Positions 20,919 to 32,475 are shown, counted from the first letter of the stretch. The stretch is 64,000 nt of DNA from Hemicordylus capensis (GCF_027244095.1 NC_069670.1:14837320-14901319), one strand, 5' to 3'. Numbers and translations are program-made. Notes: generated by a model from the sequence alone, not told the origin.

Positions 20919-22191
20919 TTGTGATGTGGCTTGTTCAGTTTCGTTTCATTCCAAGAGAGGGGGCCTGTTGCATTTCTAAGGGGGGCTAGGACCCCAAGAT
21001 CCCCCATGGCTACACTCCTGGGGGCTATCTAATTCTCCTGCTCTGAGCTGGCTGCGTTGTGTGTGTGTGTGTTTGTGATGGTGTGTGTCTGCCTGCATCC
21101 CTCCTTTAAGGGTTTCCGCATTCCCCGCTTTCCTTTCTGCATAAAGGCAGGCCAAGGGGCTTCAGGGAGCCGGGCTGGTGGCCCTGGCTAGCCCAGACGC
21201 CGTTGCCACTAGCCCCTGGAGCCTGGCGGTGATTTCCCCTCCGGCATTTCCCGGAGCAAGCCCAGCCTCTCTTGAGCGCTGTGTCACGGGAGCAGAAGGG
21301 CAATCTTATGTAACTCGAGAAGAAGTGAAGGTCACCGGGGGACTGGGGGTGGGTGGGGGAAAGTGGCACTGCTGAGTGTCGGGATCTGGCCGGGAGGAAG
21401 GGGGAGCCGAGCGAGGAGGCCAATCTGGGCCGCCTTCTGGGCTCCACCGCCGACCCAGCTTCCCCAGACGGGCTCTTTCTCCACTTTTGAAACAGCTGCG
21501 CACCACCTATCTGTAACCACAGAGAAATGGCGAGGGAGAGTGGAGACCTGGCCGGGTTGGGGCATCAGTCCTCTTGCCTTTCCTGGTCACCAAGACACCT
21601 CCGAAGTCCTCGTCCTCTCCCCTCCATTGGCCCCTCCACCCTCTATGCAGCCCCAAAGGGATCCCACCCCCTCACTTGGCCCCACACCTGGGCATTGCTT
21701 ACCAGCTGAGTGCCCCGTGATGTGTGGGCGTGGGGGGGGTCAAAGCTGTGCAAACAAGGGCAGCGAGGCGGCAGGCGAGGAAGGGTCTCCTCAAGGCCCC
21801 CGGGACCCTGGTTCCCTCTCCGGCGGTGGTGTCCAGGTCCCCAGAACGGGATCCGGATTGATTTTGTTTGATATGGCTGGGTGAAATTTGTACTTTGTCC
21901 TTGGGAACACAAAGGAGTGGACAGGAGCAGCTAGCGTGTTTCTGTGTGGGAGTGCGAGGCGGGGGCAGGAGAGGCCAGGAGTACGAATCGGAGCGGGGGG
22001 GGAGCACCAAAGGAGTTTAGGAGCAGGTAGGATGCAAAATGAAGGGCAGGGGCGGTCATGGAGGGGTGTGAGCAGGCTTAGGGTGTGGGAAGCAGGACTG
22101 GCACCTGATATCCTGGCAGAGTTCCTCCTGTGAATTGTGTGGCGGGTGGCAGCAACGCAGATACCCAGATACCGTTTCCCCCCCATCAAAG
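20919..22191. other. NR1I3 upstream region
   Basis: Mostly unique GC-rich sequence. The first exon and promoter of NR1I3 probably lie here or further right, but nothing in the sequence lets me place them. A (TG)n run lies at about 21058-21072. Confidence 0.35.
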
Positions 22192-22395
22192 GCCATAGAA
22201 GCTGCCACCTACTGAGTCAGACCCCTGGTCCATCTAGCTCAGTATTGTCTGCTCCGACTGGCAGCATCTCCCCCCCCCCCCGCCCGGGTTTCAAACAAGA
22301 GTCTTTCCCAGCCCTACCTGGAGATGTTGCCGGGGGATTGACGCTGAGACCTTCTGCATGCAAAGCAGATACTCTGCCTCTGAGCTATAGCCTTG
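22192..22395 (-). mobile_element. tRNA-derived SINE (family A)
   Basis: A reverse copy with tail aagctgccacctactgagtc and head gatactctgcctctgagcta. Confidence 0.82.
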
Positions 22396-22557
22396 TCTCC
22401 TGTCTGTGGCAGCACTGCCAGAGGACAAGGTGCAACCGTTGAGCTTCTGCCTGTCACACAGCTGCGCCACAGTTTGGCCTAATGTGTGGATAGGATTCAG
22501 AAGGGCTCTGTCGCAGGGGCAGTTTCACACATGCAGCGTACCGGACGTCATGACTCA

Positions 22558-22783
22558 GAGCTGATTCGGGATGTGTACAAATTGAATTTTCAGATTCGAT
22601 TCAAATTCAAATCGAGACTGGCCGATTCGAATCCGAATTGAGTTGGCCCCAAACAGGCCGTTCCAGTCCGATTTGGATTCGAATTAAATTACCCTTTTAT
22701 CGGGTGATTCGATTCGGATTCGGATTCGGATTGGCCCGATTCGATTTAAATCAATTCAAATCAACCCACACATCCCTTGTGCT
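22558..22783. mobile_element. AT-rich palindromic MITE with gattcg repeats
   Basis: Termini are GGGATGTGT and ACACATCCC. The interior consists of gattcgaatc-type inverted and direct repeats. The ends resemble those of the foldback element at 615-1108. Confidence 0.65.
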
Positions 22784-23258
22784 GAATCAGTGACTCCACA
22801 TGCATGGCCTGCCCAGGTAGCCCTGCTCCTTAAGGCGTGGAAGCAGTCTCACTCGATTCAACCAAACCTGCTTTGATTGATTGATGAATTAATTAAATTG
22901 ACGAAAGCCTGCCTGAATTTGCAGGACACTAAAACCACCTCAGCAGAGGTGGCTGGACATAAAAAGGAAGGAAAGAGCCATCCCTAGTCAAAAACGATCC
23001 CCAGTTCTAGGGCGGGAGGAGATGTCCCCCCGCAGTGGGCCTCCACCTCTTTGGGTCTGCCAAGCTGACCGCAGCTCACTGGCCGTGAATCGGGGCCGGC
23101 CAAGGCCTTGACAACCCTTCTGGCTGGCAGTCAGCAATGGAAAGGTCATCTAGCTTTTGGTGTCTCTATTTTTTATCTTTGTGGGCAAGCCTCGTTACCA
23201 GGTTGTGGCAGCGGCTAGAACCGCCATCCTTCAACAGAATAAGGAGCAGGGGCATCTC

Positions 23259-23566
23259 ATAGGAACATAGGAAGCTGCCGTATACTGACTCAGACCATTG
23301 TTCCATCTCGCTCAGTATTGTCTACCCAGACTGGCAGCAGCTTCTCCAAGGCTGCAGGCAGGAGTCTCTCTCGGCCCTGTCTCGGAGATGCTGCCAGGGA
23401 GGGAACTGGGAACCTTCTGCTCTTCCCAGAGCGGCTCCGTCCCCTAAGAAGGGGAATCACTGACAGTGCTCGCTCATCAAGTCTCCCTTTCATCTGCAAC
23501 CAGGGCGGACCCTGCTTAGCTGGGGGAAGAGGTCCAGCTCGCTACCGCCAGACCAGCTCTCCTCTC
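23259..23566 (-). mobile_element. 5S-headed SINE (family B)
   Basis: A full-length reverse copy with tcataggaacataggaagct at its tail end. Confidence 0.87.
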
Positions 23567-23629
23567 TGTTACCACCTCTTATCAGAGGCCCTCTTGCCCC
23601 TGGACTTTGGATCCCCACCCTTTGGCCCA

Positions 23630-24012
23630 AACCCACCCATCCCCAAATCCTCTTTCGTCTGTCCTGGGCGGTCCGGTCACTGCCCCAGGCGACTGAGGGT
23701 GACCTCGGCTTTGGAGACCTAGAGGTCAGCGGGGGGAAAGAAAAAGGCGGGGATGGGAATCTACGTAACCTTGCCTGTGTCGGAATGTCTCTGCGGATGC
23801 GTATTTGCATAGGTAACACCTGTTTTATAGCCTTGCATTCTTGTGAGTCCTGTTGCTGTTTGTGTGCCCTCAAGAACCCACGTGTTTAAAATACTGCCTG
23901 CGTCACTCTGTGTGTGTGTGTGTAGGGGGATGATGCTTTACTTGCAGCGAGGCGGTGGTGGTGGGGGGGCTCCAAAGGCATTTAGGAGGGGCCAGGCTCC
24001 AAAATTACCTCC
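23630..24012 (+). repeat. Interspersed repeat family M, copy 1
   Basis: About 380 nt aligns by eye with 26156-26580 throughout, including ccctcaagaacccacgtgtt, a (TG)n run, ggggatgatgctttactt and the end ccaggctccaaaattacct. Confidence 0.65.
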
Positions 24013-24429
24013 TTCCCCTGCTGCAGATGATAGCTAGTGGAGGAGAGCCTTAGGCTCAGGGATCTCCCCCCACACCTGCCCCCCCTGCCAGGCCCCACAC
24101 CCACGCAGCGTGTGATGGCCCTTGGGGTGAAAGCCAGGCATGTTTTCGTCTGTGATGGGTCTGCACAGGGACGCTCTACCTGGGCGATCAGGACGGCTCC
24201 TGCTCCCCGGCGGCTCGACCTGGAGGGGAAAGCAAGGAGTTCCTCAGCTCTGGCTGCCTGGGAGAGGCTGCTGGATTCCCCATCTCCCCGAGGGAGGGCC
24301 CTCATCCACCCCCCTGCCCCCCGTGTGGCACTGCTCCGGCACCCGCAGCCTCCCAGGGGGTCTGCGGGCGAGTGGGAGGCGGAGGAGAAGGAGGCGGCGG
24401 CTGCCGGTGATGGAGCTGTCATGGGGAAA

Positions 24430-24625
24430 TGAAGACATCCTGTTCAAATATAATCATCCTCTCTGTGCCTGAACCACCGCTGGTGGGGGGGGACCAGGGG
24501 AGAATGGATCCGCCGGGCCTGGCTCAGTGCAGATTAATCAAGCTTTTCAAAGTTCCATTAGCAGGAAATTGGTCTTCATTGCCAGGGGATTGGGGTATTA
24601 ATCAGACACGGGGGGGGGGGGAACC
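24430..24625. other. Unique block, candidate conserved noncoding element
   Basis: A repeat-free stretch of mixed composition with homeodomain-like TTAATC/GATTA sites (cagattaatcaagctttt; ggggtattaatcagac). There is no comparative evidence here. Confidence 0.2.
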
Positions 24626-24717
24626 AGAGGGAGGGTGGGAGCCGGTTGGTTACAGTCAGCCCTTCGGTTTTCAGAGGACCATGCGTCAGCGATCCTGACT
24701 TCCAGGCGCCTAGGACT

Positions 24718-24865
24718 CTGACATGCCGAGTCAGCGCCTCGGTCTCTCTAGTTCAGTATTACCAGCACTGGCTGGCAGCTGCTCTCCAAGGTTCCAGGCT
24801 CAGGGGTCTTCCCCTGCCCTGGCCAAGGCCTGAACCTGGAACCACCTGCATGCAAAGGTGGCGGA
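24718..24865 (-). mobile_element. tRNA-derived SINE (family A), diverged
   Basis: A reverse body from cgagtcagcgcctcggtctc to gaaccacctgcatgcaaagg. Confidence 0.6.
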
Positions 24866-25940
24866 CGACCCCCTCCACACTGTTTCCCCGGCTTCCCTTC
24901 CAAGGTTGCCACTCCCATTCCCCCCAGCTGCTTCTGCGCTTTTAACAAGAGCCCCCTGAGGCCCAGGAAGGAAAAACGTCACCTTCTTTGTGCCAGGGAA
25001 AAGAGAGGCACGTTACATTCCTCTTCAAGGCCCTTGAGCAAGGCTGGTTAAAAAGGTGGCAACCGCGAGACTGCAGCCAGAAAGATGCCTCTGATGCTGG
25101 GGTGGAGGGCAAAAGGAGAGGTGCTGGCAGCAGCCATGCAGTGCTCTTTATTAGAAAAGCACGGCCTGTCCCGCGCAGTTATGCAGCTCAGCTCTCGAGG
25201 ATGCCTGCTTGCAGGGTCTCTATCTGTGTGGAAATGCGTTTCCTGTTAGCATCCTCGCCCGTCGTAAAAATTTGCATCCCAATATCACCTGTGCTGCAGT
25301 GGCATGGGGAATTCTTGAACCCGCCGCACCTCTCGACAAACTGTTGTGTCTGTGAACAGCTGCCCAACAAGCAGACACACACTACGGTGGTGGCTGGGCA
25401 GCTCCCCCTGCTGGATTTCAGCCTGCCAACGTAACCCGGTGACCCTCCACCCCACTGAAACCAAGAATGGGTGAGCTGTATTTGTGCAGGTGGAGCCCCT
25501 CGTGTCCTTGCCTCACTTTCCCTTCCCTCTTCTTGTCTTCCTGTTCGAAACGTTTACCTATAGATTGTAAGGGCTTTGGGGCAGAGACCCGGCTTTTGCT
25601 TAGGTTAATCTGTAGAGGGCAGTCTCGCTGCCAGATCTGAACCCCTGTTCAGGGGAACAAGAATCCTGCCAGAGGAGAACCCACCGGTGGGAATCTGGCT
25701 TCTCCACACTCCCCTTGGCTCCTGGCAGCCTGAGAAATGCGTGCCCCCCTTAGAAGCCAGTTCACTGGGTGCTGTCTCCTGGGTTGGGCCAGCCGTCCCT
25801 TCCTTTAGCAGCCGTGGGCCTCGGGCCTTGAGGCGACTAGCCCTAGGAAGGACCGACCTCTGGAGGGTCCTCAGTGGTCCCCAGACCCCACAGACCCATC
25901 GGCCCCACGCCTCTGGGACTGCAGGCTCTCACACCTCCTA
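24866..25940. other. Intergenic sequence without recognised element
   Basis: Unique sequence between NR1I3 and PCP4L1. No gene or repeat seen. Confidence 0.4.
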
Positions 25941-26155
25941 AAAGGTAAAGTTGTGCCGTTGAGTCGGTGTCGACTCCTGGCGCCCACAGAGCCCCGGGGT
26001 TGTCTTTGGGTAGAATACAGGAGGGGTTGACCATGGCCTCCTCCCGCCCAGTATGAGATGATGCCTTCCAGCATCTTCCTGTATCGGTGCTGCCCGATAG
26101 AGGTGTTTTAGGGATTCGAACCGGCAACCTCTGGTTTGCTAGTCAAGTCATTTCC
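25941..26155 (-). mobile_element. Sauria SINE
   Basis: Reverse copy: tail gttgagtcggtgtcgactcc, centre gatgatgccttccagcatc, head ggattcgaaccggcaacct. Confidence 0.88.
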
Positions 26156-26580
26156 TGGGGCCCCCCAAATCCTCTTTAATCTGTCCTGGGTGGTGTGGTC
26201 TCCGCTGGCCTACCCTGTGCCAGCCGGCTGAGTGTGATTGTGACCTATGTCGGGTGCTTTAGAGACAGAGCGGGGAGTGGGGAAAGAAAGATGTGGGATG
26301 GGAATATGTTGCGTTGCGTGTTGAAACGTTTCTGCTCATGCATATTGGCACAAATATATCTGTTTTATCGTCTTACATTCTTGGGAGTTCAGTTGCTGTC
26401 TGTGCCCTCAAGAACCCACGGGTTGAAAATACTGCATACGTCAGTGTGTGTGTGTGTGTATGTGTGTGTGTGTGTAGGGGGATGATGCTTAACTTACGGG
26501 GGGGGGGGTGTCCTCCAGCTGGGTGGGGGGCTTTCAAAGGCCTTTAGGTCCAGGCTCCAAAATTACTTAGGTGCACCAGG
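26156..26580 (+). repeat. Interspersed repeat family M, copy 2
   Basis: A diverged copy of 23630-24012, ending ccaggctccaaaattactta and ggtgcacc, a terminus that recurs inverted at 29187. The internal (TG)n is expanded at about 26443-26477. Confidence 0.65.
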
Positions 26581-26581
26581 A

Positions 26582-26722
26582 GGGTGCTGAAAGGCATCAT
26601 TTCATATTGCATGGGAGGAGGCAATGGTCAACCCCTCCTGTATTCTTCCAGAGACAGCCACAGGGCTCTGTGGGTGCCAGGAGTCGACACCGACCCGACG
26701 GCACAACTTGACTATACTTTAC
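26582..26722 (+). mobile_element. Sauria SINE, 5'-truncated
   Basis: Starts at ggtgctgaaaggcatcattt and ends gagtcgacaccgacccgacg. Confidence 0.82.
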
Positions 26723-27104
26723 CTCTGGCTGGACCAACATACGGACTCAGTATATGGCAGCTTCCTATGTTCCTATGTAACCCCCAAGTTTGGGAGTTTG
26801 GCGTCCTCCCATCTTCTGATTGTGTGTGGGTTAAAAACCACGATGGAGGCAGGAACCTTAATGGTTTGCGCCGCCCCACCTGGGTAGGGTGGTTTCCCTT
26901 CCCACCCCACTCCGAAGCTGAGGATGCAATCGGGGCAGGGCCACATGGCCGTCCTACCCAGCGGGGGCTTCTCAAAGGAACAAGCTTCCTGCCTTTGAGC
27001 TTGTTTTTCATCCCCACAGAGTGCCCCCACCCTCAGCTCCCAAACGAAGAAGCTTCCCTTCATGAGGACTAGCTGACTGACTGACAGGTAGTCCTCAGCA
27101 CTAC

Positions 27105-27375
27105 CAGCAGCTTTCCCAGACACCAGGCTTTACCGCGAATGTGAAGTTGCCCCCAAAGACCGATGCAAAAAGTGGATTTTTTTTTTTTTTTACCCCAGAT
27201 ATAAATCAGGCTACACTCTCATGTGGGATGAAAAATCTGAATGGTGGGTGATGTGCTCCCTGATAGCTCACAGGGACCTTGGGGGTGAATCTGGCCGATA
27301 TATGAACGCACACGCCCTCCATTCTGGAGGAGATGCGAACTGAAAGCCGGGTGTGAAAAACTTTCTGGACATGCA
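27105..27375 (+). mobile_element. MITE family F
   Basis: Shares aaaaagtggattttt, tctggccgatatatgaacgc and ggaggagatgcgaactgaaa with the copies at 11.6 and 19.1 kb. Confidence 0.65.
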
Positions 27376-27399
27376 GAGGAATACGGAGACGGAAAATAT

Positions 27400-27705
27400 T
27401 TATATACCGCTTTTCGGCAAAAGTCCACAAAGCGGTTTACATAGATAAAAATAAATAAATAAATAAATAGATACAATGGCTCCCAGTCCCCAAAGGCCTC
27501 ACCATCTAAAAGAGACACATAAGATAGACCCCAAGAACAGCCACTGGAGGGATGCTGTGCTGGGGACGGATAGGGCCAGTTGCTCTCCCCCTGCTCAATA
27601 AGGAGAATGGCCACTTTTAAGAGGTGCCTCTCTGGTCCAGTTTGCAGGAGTCGAACCAGGTCCTTCCGCAGGCAAAGCAGAGATGCTCTTCCACTGAGTG
27701 ATGCT
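27400..27705 (-). repeat. LINE-tail repeat (family G), long copy
   Basis: It carries tatataccgcttttcggcaa, (AAAT)n, ccccaaaggcctcaccatct, gggatgctgtgctggggacg and cttttaagaggtgcctctct. The sense strand of the parent element is the reverse one. Confidence 0.7.
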
Positions 27706-27849
27706 CCTTCTCCTGCAGGGCGCTGCTTGTGAGCTCCTCAAAGGCAAAAGTGTGCGCAGGTGACTCAACCCCAGGTAGGGATGGTTCAGCTGTGGAGAGG
27801 CCTCGAGTTTGCTTGCTTGCTTTTTTGCATTTAAAATCCAGTGGACGTT

Positions 27850-27850
<1 letters not shown>

Positions 27851-27889
<39 letters not shown>
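27851..27889. repeat. (TG)n microsatellite
   Basis: About 19 dinucleotide units, nearly perfect. Confidence 0.95.
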
Positions 27890-27891
<2 letters not shown>

Positions 27892-28321
27892 TGTGTGCCT
27901 GCCCTCTGCTGCCTACATGTGGACTGGGTCTCTCTCTGTGCCTCTCCGTGAGTCAAGGATGATGAGAGAGAAAGAGGGAGAGAGAAAGCAAGCGGGCGTG
28001 TGTTTACTGGCTGCGGGTGCGTGCGTACGGGGTGCACACAGGCCTGCGTCTCTTTCTCGGTGTGCTCGAACAAGGTCTGCCTCTCTGGGGGTGTGAGTGC
28101 ATCACTGCAGGCCCGCCAGTGGGTGTATAATTGAAGCCGCTGATGCACAGCACCAGCTGGGGGTGCTGGAAGAGGATTCGGGCGTGGAGATTTGCACGGC
28201 TTCGTCTGCCTTGGGTCTCGGGGCTCCGAACCGTGCAGCGAAGCGAGAAAGGAGGAGCTGTTCCGGTGAGGCGAACGGAGGCGGCGCACAAGAGATGGGT
28301 GTTTGCTTTCTGGTGCTGACA

Positions 28322-28440
28322 CAGGGAGCTGCTTCCTACTGAGTCAGACCGCTGGTCCATCTAGCACAGTGTTGTCAACACTGACTGGCAGCATGTCTCC
28401 AGGGTTTCAGATGGGGGTCTTTCTTTCCGGGCCCTATTCT
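28322..28440 (-). mobile_element. tRNA-derived SINE (family A), partial
   Basis: Reverse tail and body: gggagctgcttcctactgag to gcatgtctccagggtttcag. Confidence 0.7.
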
Positions 28441-28530
28441 AGCATGTGCTAATCAGAGATATACTGCTTCTAAATATGGAAGTTCTATTCTTAGCTATGA
28501 TGTCTTGTAGTTGTTAATGGTCCTGGCTTA

Positions 28531-28593
28531 CCTCCCTCCCTCCCTCCCTCCCTCCCTCCCTTCCTTCCTTCCTTCCTTCCTTCCTTCCTTCCT

Positions 28594-28650
<57 letters not shown>
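28531..28650. repeat. Compound tetranucleotide repeat (CCTC)n(CTTC)n(TTTC)n
   Basis: Three successive pyrimidine-only tetranucleotide blocks of about 30-50 nt each, changing CCTC to CTTC to TTTC. Confidence 0.95.
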
Positions 28651-28714
28651 TTAAGGGCTCCCGCAAAATGCTTTAGGACAAGTACTGTAGGTATGTATGT
28701 CGAATCTACGAATA

Positions 28715-28860
28715 TGATGAATATTTACGTCTTTAGCAGTTTTCACCCAAAGTTCCCAAAGCAGTTTGCATAGATATAAATCAATAAAATAGCTCCCTGT
28801 CCCCAAAGGGCTCACCATCTAAATGTAAATATCCACAGTGTAGAATATTTACGTATTCTC
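28715..28860 (-). repeat. LINE-tail repeat (family G), partial
   Basis: Contains aatatttacgtctttagcag, ttcccaaagcagtttgcata and ccccaaagggctcaccatct. Confidence 0.6.
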
Positions 28861-28861
28861 A

Positions 28862-29038
28862 CAGGCAGAGCACGCAGAAGGCCCCAGGTTCCATTCCTGG
28901 CAGCCCCTCCAGGTCGGGCTGGGAAAAACTCCTGAGCCTGCAACCTTGGAGAAGCTGCTGCCGGTCTGTGCAGACAATCCATCCAGGTCCATCCAGTGCA
29001 GAGCCGGGTGGACCAAGGGCCTGACTGAAGCCTGCCCC
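28862..29038 (+). mobile_element. tRNA-derived SINE (family A), 5'-truncated
   Basis: Starts at gcagaaggccccaggttcca; body gaagctgctgccggtctgtg. Confidence 0.75.
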
Positions 29039-29186
29039 CCCCCACACACCTCTGAGAGGTGACCAGGTCTCCATTGGCAGGCACCCGGCACAGCACCAGA
29101 GGCAGGTCTGCGGAGCGCGTCTGGCACAGGCTGTCAGCTGCAGGGGGCCCAGGACTCCTCTAGCGCAGGGCTGCACAACTTGGGCC

Positions 29187-29475
29187 CAGAGGTGCACCTA
29201 GGTAGTTTTGGAGCCTGGGCCTAAAGGCCTTTTCACCCCCCCCCCGCTGCCCCCCCCAAGTTATCTGCAATGCACTATTTTTTTTCCACCAGAACATGCT
29301 CAGGGAAACATGTTCTGGTGGGAAAAAAAAATAGTCCCACCAGAACATGCTCAGGGAAACATGTTCTGGTGGAAAAAAAATAGTTTTTTTTTTTAAAAAA
29401 AACAAACTATTTTTTCCCCACCAGAACATGCTCAGGGAAACCTGGAAACACTTTCTTTTTTTGGGGGGGGGTATT
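29187..29475 (+). repeat. Repeat with family-M-type terminus and tandem hairpins
   Basis: Begins cagaggtgcacctaggtagt, the reverse complement of the end of the repeat at 26156-26580. It then holds hairpin units at 29275-29334 and 29335-29384 (stem ccaccagaacatg / catgttctggtgg) and a half unit at 29405-29440. See the findings on p53-type motifs. Confidence 0.7.
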
Positions 29476-29684
29476 TTTTTTAGAAGAGATTCTGAACAAG
29501 ATACTTCCCACTGACTTGCAGAGAGAGACCACATTTTGCATGGGCAATCCTGCCATTTAGATTAGGGGAGCAAAGCCTTTGGAAGCCCCCCACCCACCGG
29601 CCAGCATTTGGAGCGTCCCCCCCCCCCGGCCAGGCCTGCAGGGGACTGGACCTGCACCCGGAAGGCCAGTCCAAAGAGTGCCCC

Positions 29685-29815
29685 TGCTTGGGCCTTCCTG
29701 CAGATGGTGGCCTACAACTCCCATCATCCCTGACTATGGGCCACCAAGAGCTGGGGGTGATGGGATCTGTAGTCCACCAACAGCTGCAGGGCTGGCATTG
29801 TTGAAGCAACCCTGT
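29685..29815. mobile_element. Palindromic MITE (family J)
   Basis: Arms cctacaactcccatcatccc and ggtgatgggatctgtagtcc. Confidence 0.75.
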
Positions 29816-29989
29816 GGTTTACACAGCAGGCCAGAGAACTCCTCGCGAAGGGGGCGAGCACACTGGTGTGTGTTGTGGGGTGAGAAACGGGGGTGCTGGG
29901 AGCAAGGCACTGCTGGAGGTGGTCAGAAGCAGAGATGCCCCTTATCAGCTACAGCCTCGTCTCCAGGATCCCCCCCCCTTACAAATACG

Positions 29990-30250
29990 ACAATATTTCT
30001 AGACTGCTTTTCAATCAAAGTTCCCAAAGCAGTTTACACTGATATAAATAAATAAATAAGACGGCTCCCTGTCCGCAAAGGGCTCGCCATCTAAAAAGAA
30101 ACGAAACGAAACATAAAGATAGACACCGCCAGCAATAGCCACTGGAGGGATGGTGTGCTGGGGATGGATAGGGCCAGTTGCTCTCCCGCTGTTAAATACA
30201 AGAGCACCACCACTTTTAAGAGGTGCTGCTTCGCTCAGTGAGCAGGGGGC
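29990..30250 (-). repeat. LINE-tail repeat (family G)
   Basis: Contains tagactgcttttcaatcaaa, (AAAT)n, gggctcgccatctaaaaaga, gggatggtgtgctggggatg and cttttaagaggtgctgcttc. Confidence 0.7.
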
Positions 30251-30639
30251 TCTGATGACTCCAAGAGGGGGTGCACCACGCCGACAGAGAACCGTCACTT
30301 CATTTCTTTTGCAAGAGTTCTTGGATGTTTCTTGAAATGGCAAAGCAATGCACACCTCTTCTAAATAAGAATGAGACTATTGGTTCTCACCACACGACTT
30401 GCAACAACTTCCCTAGGTTCTGCGTACCAACGGGGAAGATCCGCAGTGAATTTTGGAACCTGGCAGTGGCCCAGTTTTGCTCCCGTTTGGAGCCAGCGAT
30501 GGCCACCCACTCTGGAGAGCAGCTCCTCGACCACGGCCAAAATCGGAGGCCCACAGACGGGCGGAGATGCCTTTTGCCAGGTGGGAAGCCCCAAGGAGCC
30601 AGATATCCCCACCTCGGTCTGCTCCCTGCCTCTCCCCAG

Positions 30640-30790
30640 GTCTGGCTGAGCCACATTAATTTTTTATCGCCTGCTTCTTGGGCTGTAAATTAAACATGAG
30701 CAGAAAACAGAGGGGAAAGCTACCAAAAATAAAGGCCTTTAATCAGCTCTAAATGGGCCATGGTGCTTGACAGGTGCAGGCTGCTTCTCT
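30640..30790. other. Unique AT-rich block, candidate conserved noncoding element
   Basis: A repeat-free stretch with homeodomain-like and MEF2-like A/T sites (gctgtaaattaaacatgagc; aaaataaaggcctttaatca). No comparative evidence here. Confidence 0.2.
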
Positions 30791-31545
30791 TTGACATCTT
30801 AAGTGCAGAAAACGCAACACAGGCAGCTGTGGGGTGTCACGAAGGGCTGAGAACCCCTACATGTCAGTTGGGTCCCGCTCCATCCCATTTAAAGCTAATC
30901 TCCTGACTCACTATTCTTAACATTTATAAACTGCATTCAGTGCACACTCTATCCCGAGTCCTTACTATGACCTTGTAAGGCAAGCCGGTATTCTTAAATT
31001 AGATTAATTAATTTTATTTGATTTATATCCCACTCCATCCCCTGGGCTCAGGCTGGCTTACGGGGTTTTTATTTTCCTTCCGAGTCTTTCTCGCCCTGTC
31101 CCCAAGGGACTCACAAGCCTCAAAATCAAAATTTTAAAAAACCAATGCTTTGGGAGAGTGAAATAAATAAATAGAAAATTATATTCCTCATGGGAAGCTC
31201 AGCAAGTTTCTGCTTGGTTAATGCCACGCAGCACATAATTATTCATTCTTTATTGCTGTTGTTTATGTAGCCCATCAGTGTCAGTTTTTGCTATTCATGT
31301 TTTATTGAATTCCACAAGAGAGGAACAAATGTTTCAATAGGACAGGCAAGGGAGGGTGATAGTTTTGACATCTCCTACTTTATGGAGTCCATCTCCTCCC
31401 CACTCATTCCCTTAGACATCCACCTTCTCCAACAAATTATACTCAGTTTTGATAAGGATAAAATAAGATTTATCATAATGAGAAAACACTAATTTGAAAG
31501 GAGAAGGAAAAGGAAAAAGAACACACACAGACTGTTTTGAAACCC
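30791..31545. other. Intergenic AT-rich sequence
   Basis: I recognise no gene. A LINE-tail-like hairpin may lie near 31010-31120 (tttatatcccactccatccc), too diverged to classify. Confidence 0.3.
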
Positions 31546-31778
31546 TAAAGGTAAGGTAAAGTTGTGCTGTCGAGTCGGTGTTGACTCCTGGCGACCACAG
31601 AGCCCTGTTGTTTTCTTTGGTAGGATACAGGAGGGGTTGACCATTGCCTCCTCCCGCTGAGTATGAGATAATGCCTTTCTTTCTATATCACTGCTGCCCA
31701 ATATAGTACCAGCAGGGATTCGAACCGGCAACCTCCTGCTTGTTAGTCAAGCATTTCCCCGCTGCACCACTTTACCAC
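31546..31778 (-). mobile_element. Sauria SINE
   Basis: Reverse copy: tail gtcgagtcggtgttgactcc, head ggattcgaaccggcaacctc. Confidence 0.88.
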
Positions 31779-31949
31779 TAATAAAAAGAGGTATTTTTGA
31801 ATCTCAGATTTTAGTAGAGGTGCACATTAGGGCGCTCAACACTTTAAAAAATAACATATGCAAGAGAGATCATCCCCTGCCCAAAAGACCTTACAATCTA
31901 TGTGTTGGCAATGGGGGAGGCAACAGAGGAAGAGGAAAGGAAGAATACG

Positions 31950-32475
31950 AATACAAATATGATGAATATTTATATACTGCTTTTCAACAAAAGTCCCCAA
32001 AGCGGTTTACATAGCTATAAATAAGTAAGTAAAAAATGGCTCCCTGTCCCCAAAGGGCTCACAATCTAAAAAGGAAATCTAAGGTAGACACCAGCAACAG
32101 CCCCTGGAGGGATGCTGTGCTGGGGTTGGATAGGGCCAGTTGCTTTCCTCCTGTGAAAGAAAGAGACCCACCACTTTTAAAAGCCACCTAATGGTGCAGT
32201 GGGGAAGTAACTTGCCTAGGGAGCAAGAGGTTACCTGTTCGAATCCCCGCTGGTATATTTCCCAGACTTATGGGAAACACCTATATTGGGCAGCAGCGAT
32301 ATAGGAAGATGCTGAAAGACATCATCTCATAGTGCGTGGGAGATGGCAATGGTAAACCCCTCCTGTATTCTACCAAAGAAAAACCACAGGGCTTTGTGGT
32401 CGCCAGGAGTCGACACTGACCCGAGGGGACACTTTACTTTACTTTACTTTGCTCAGTTAGCAGGGGTTAGAGATG
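31950..32475 (-). repeat. LINE-tail repeat (family G) interrupted by a Sauria SINE
   Basis: The block from tatttatatactgcttttca to gacccaccacttttaaaa resumes after 32452 with gctcagttagcaggggtt, the normal end of family G. Confidence 0.7.
32181..32452 (+). mobile_element. Sauria SINE nested in a LINE-tail repeat
   Basis: Full length: head ccacctaatggtgcagtggg, B box cctgttcgaatccccg, centre gggcagcagcgatataggaa, tail gagtcgacactgacccgagg. Confidence 0.9.

Noticed and set aside
27831-28322. 163-codon reverse open frame
   Set aside because: Much of it is (TG)n translated as Thr-His repeats; no real coding signal.
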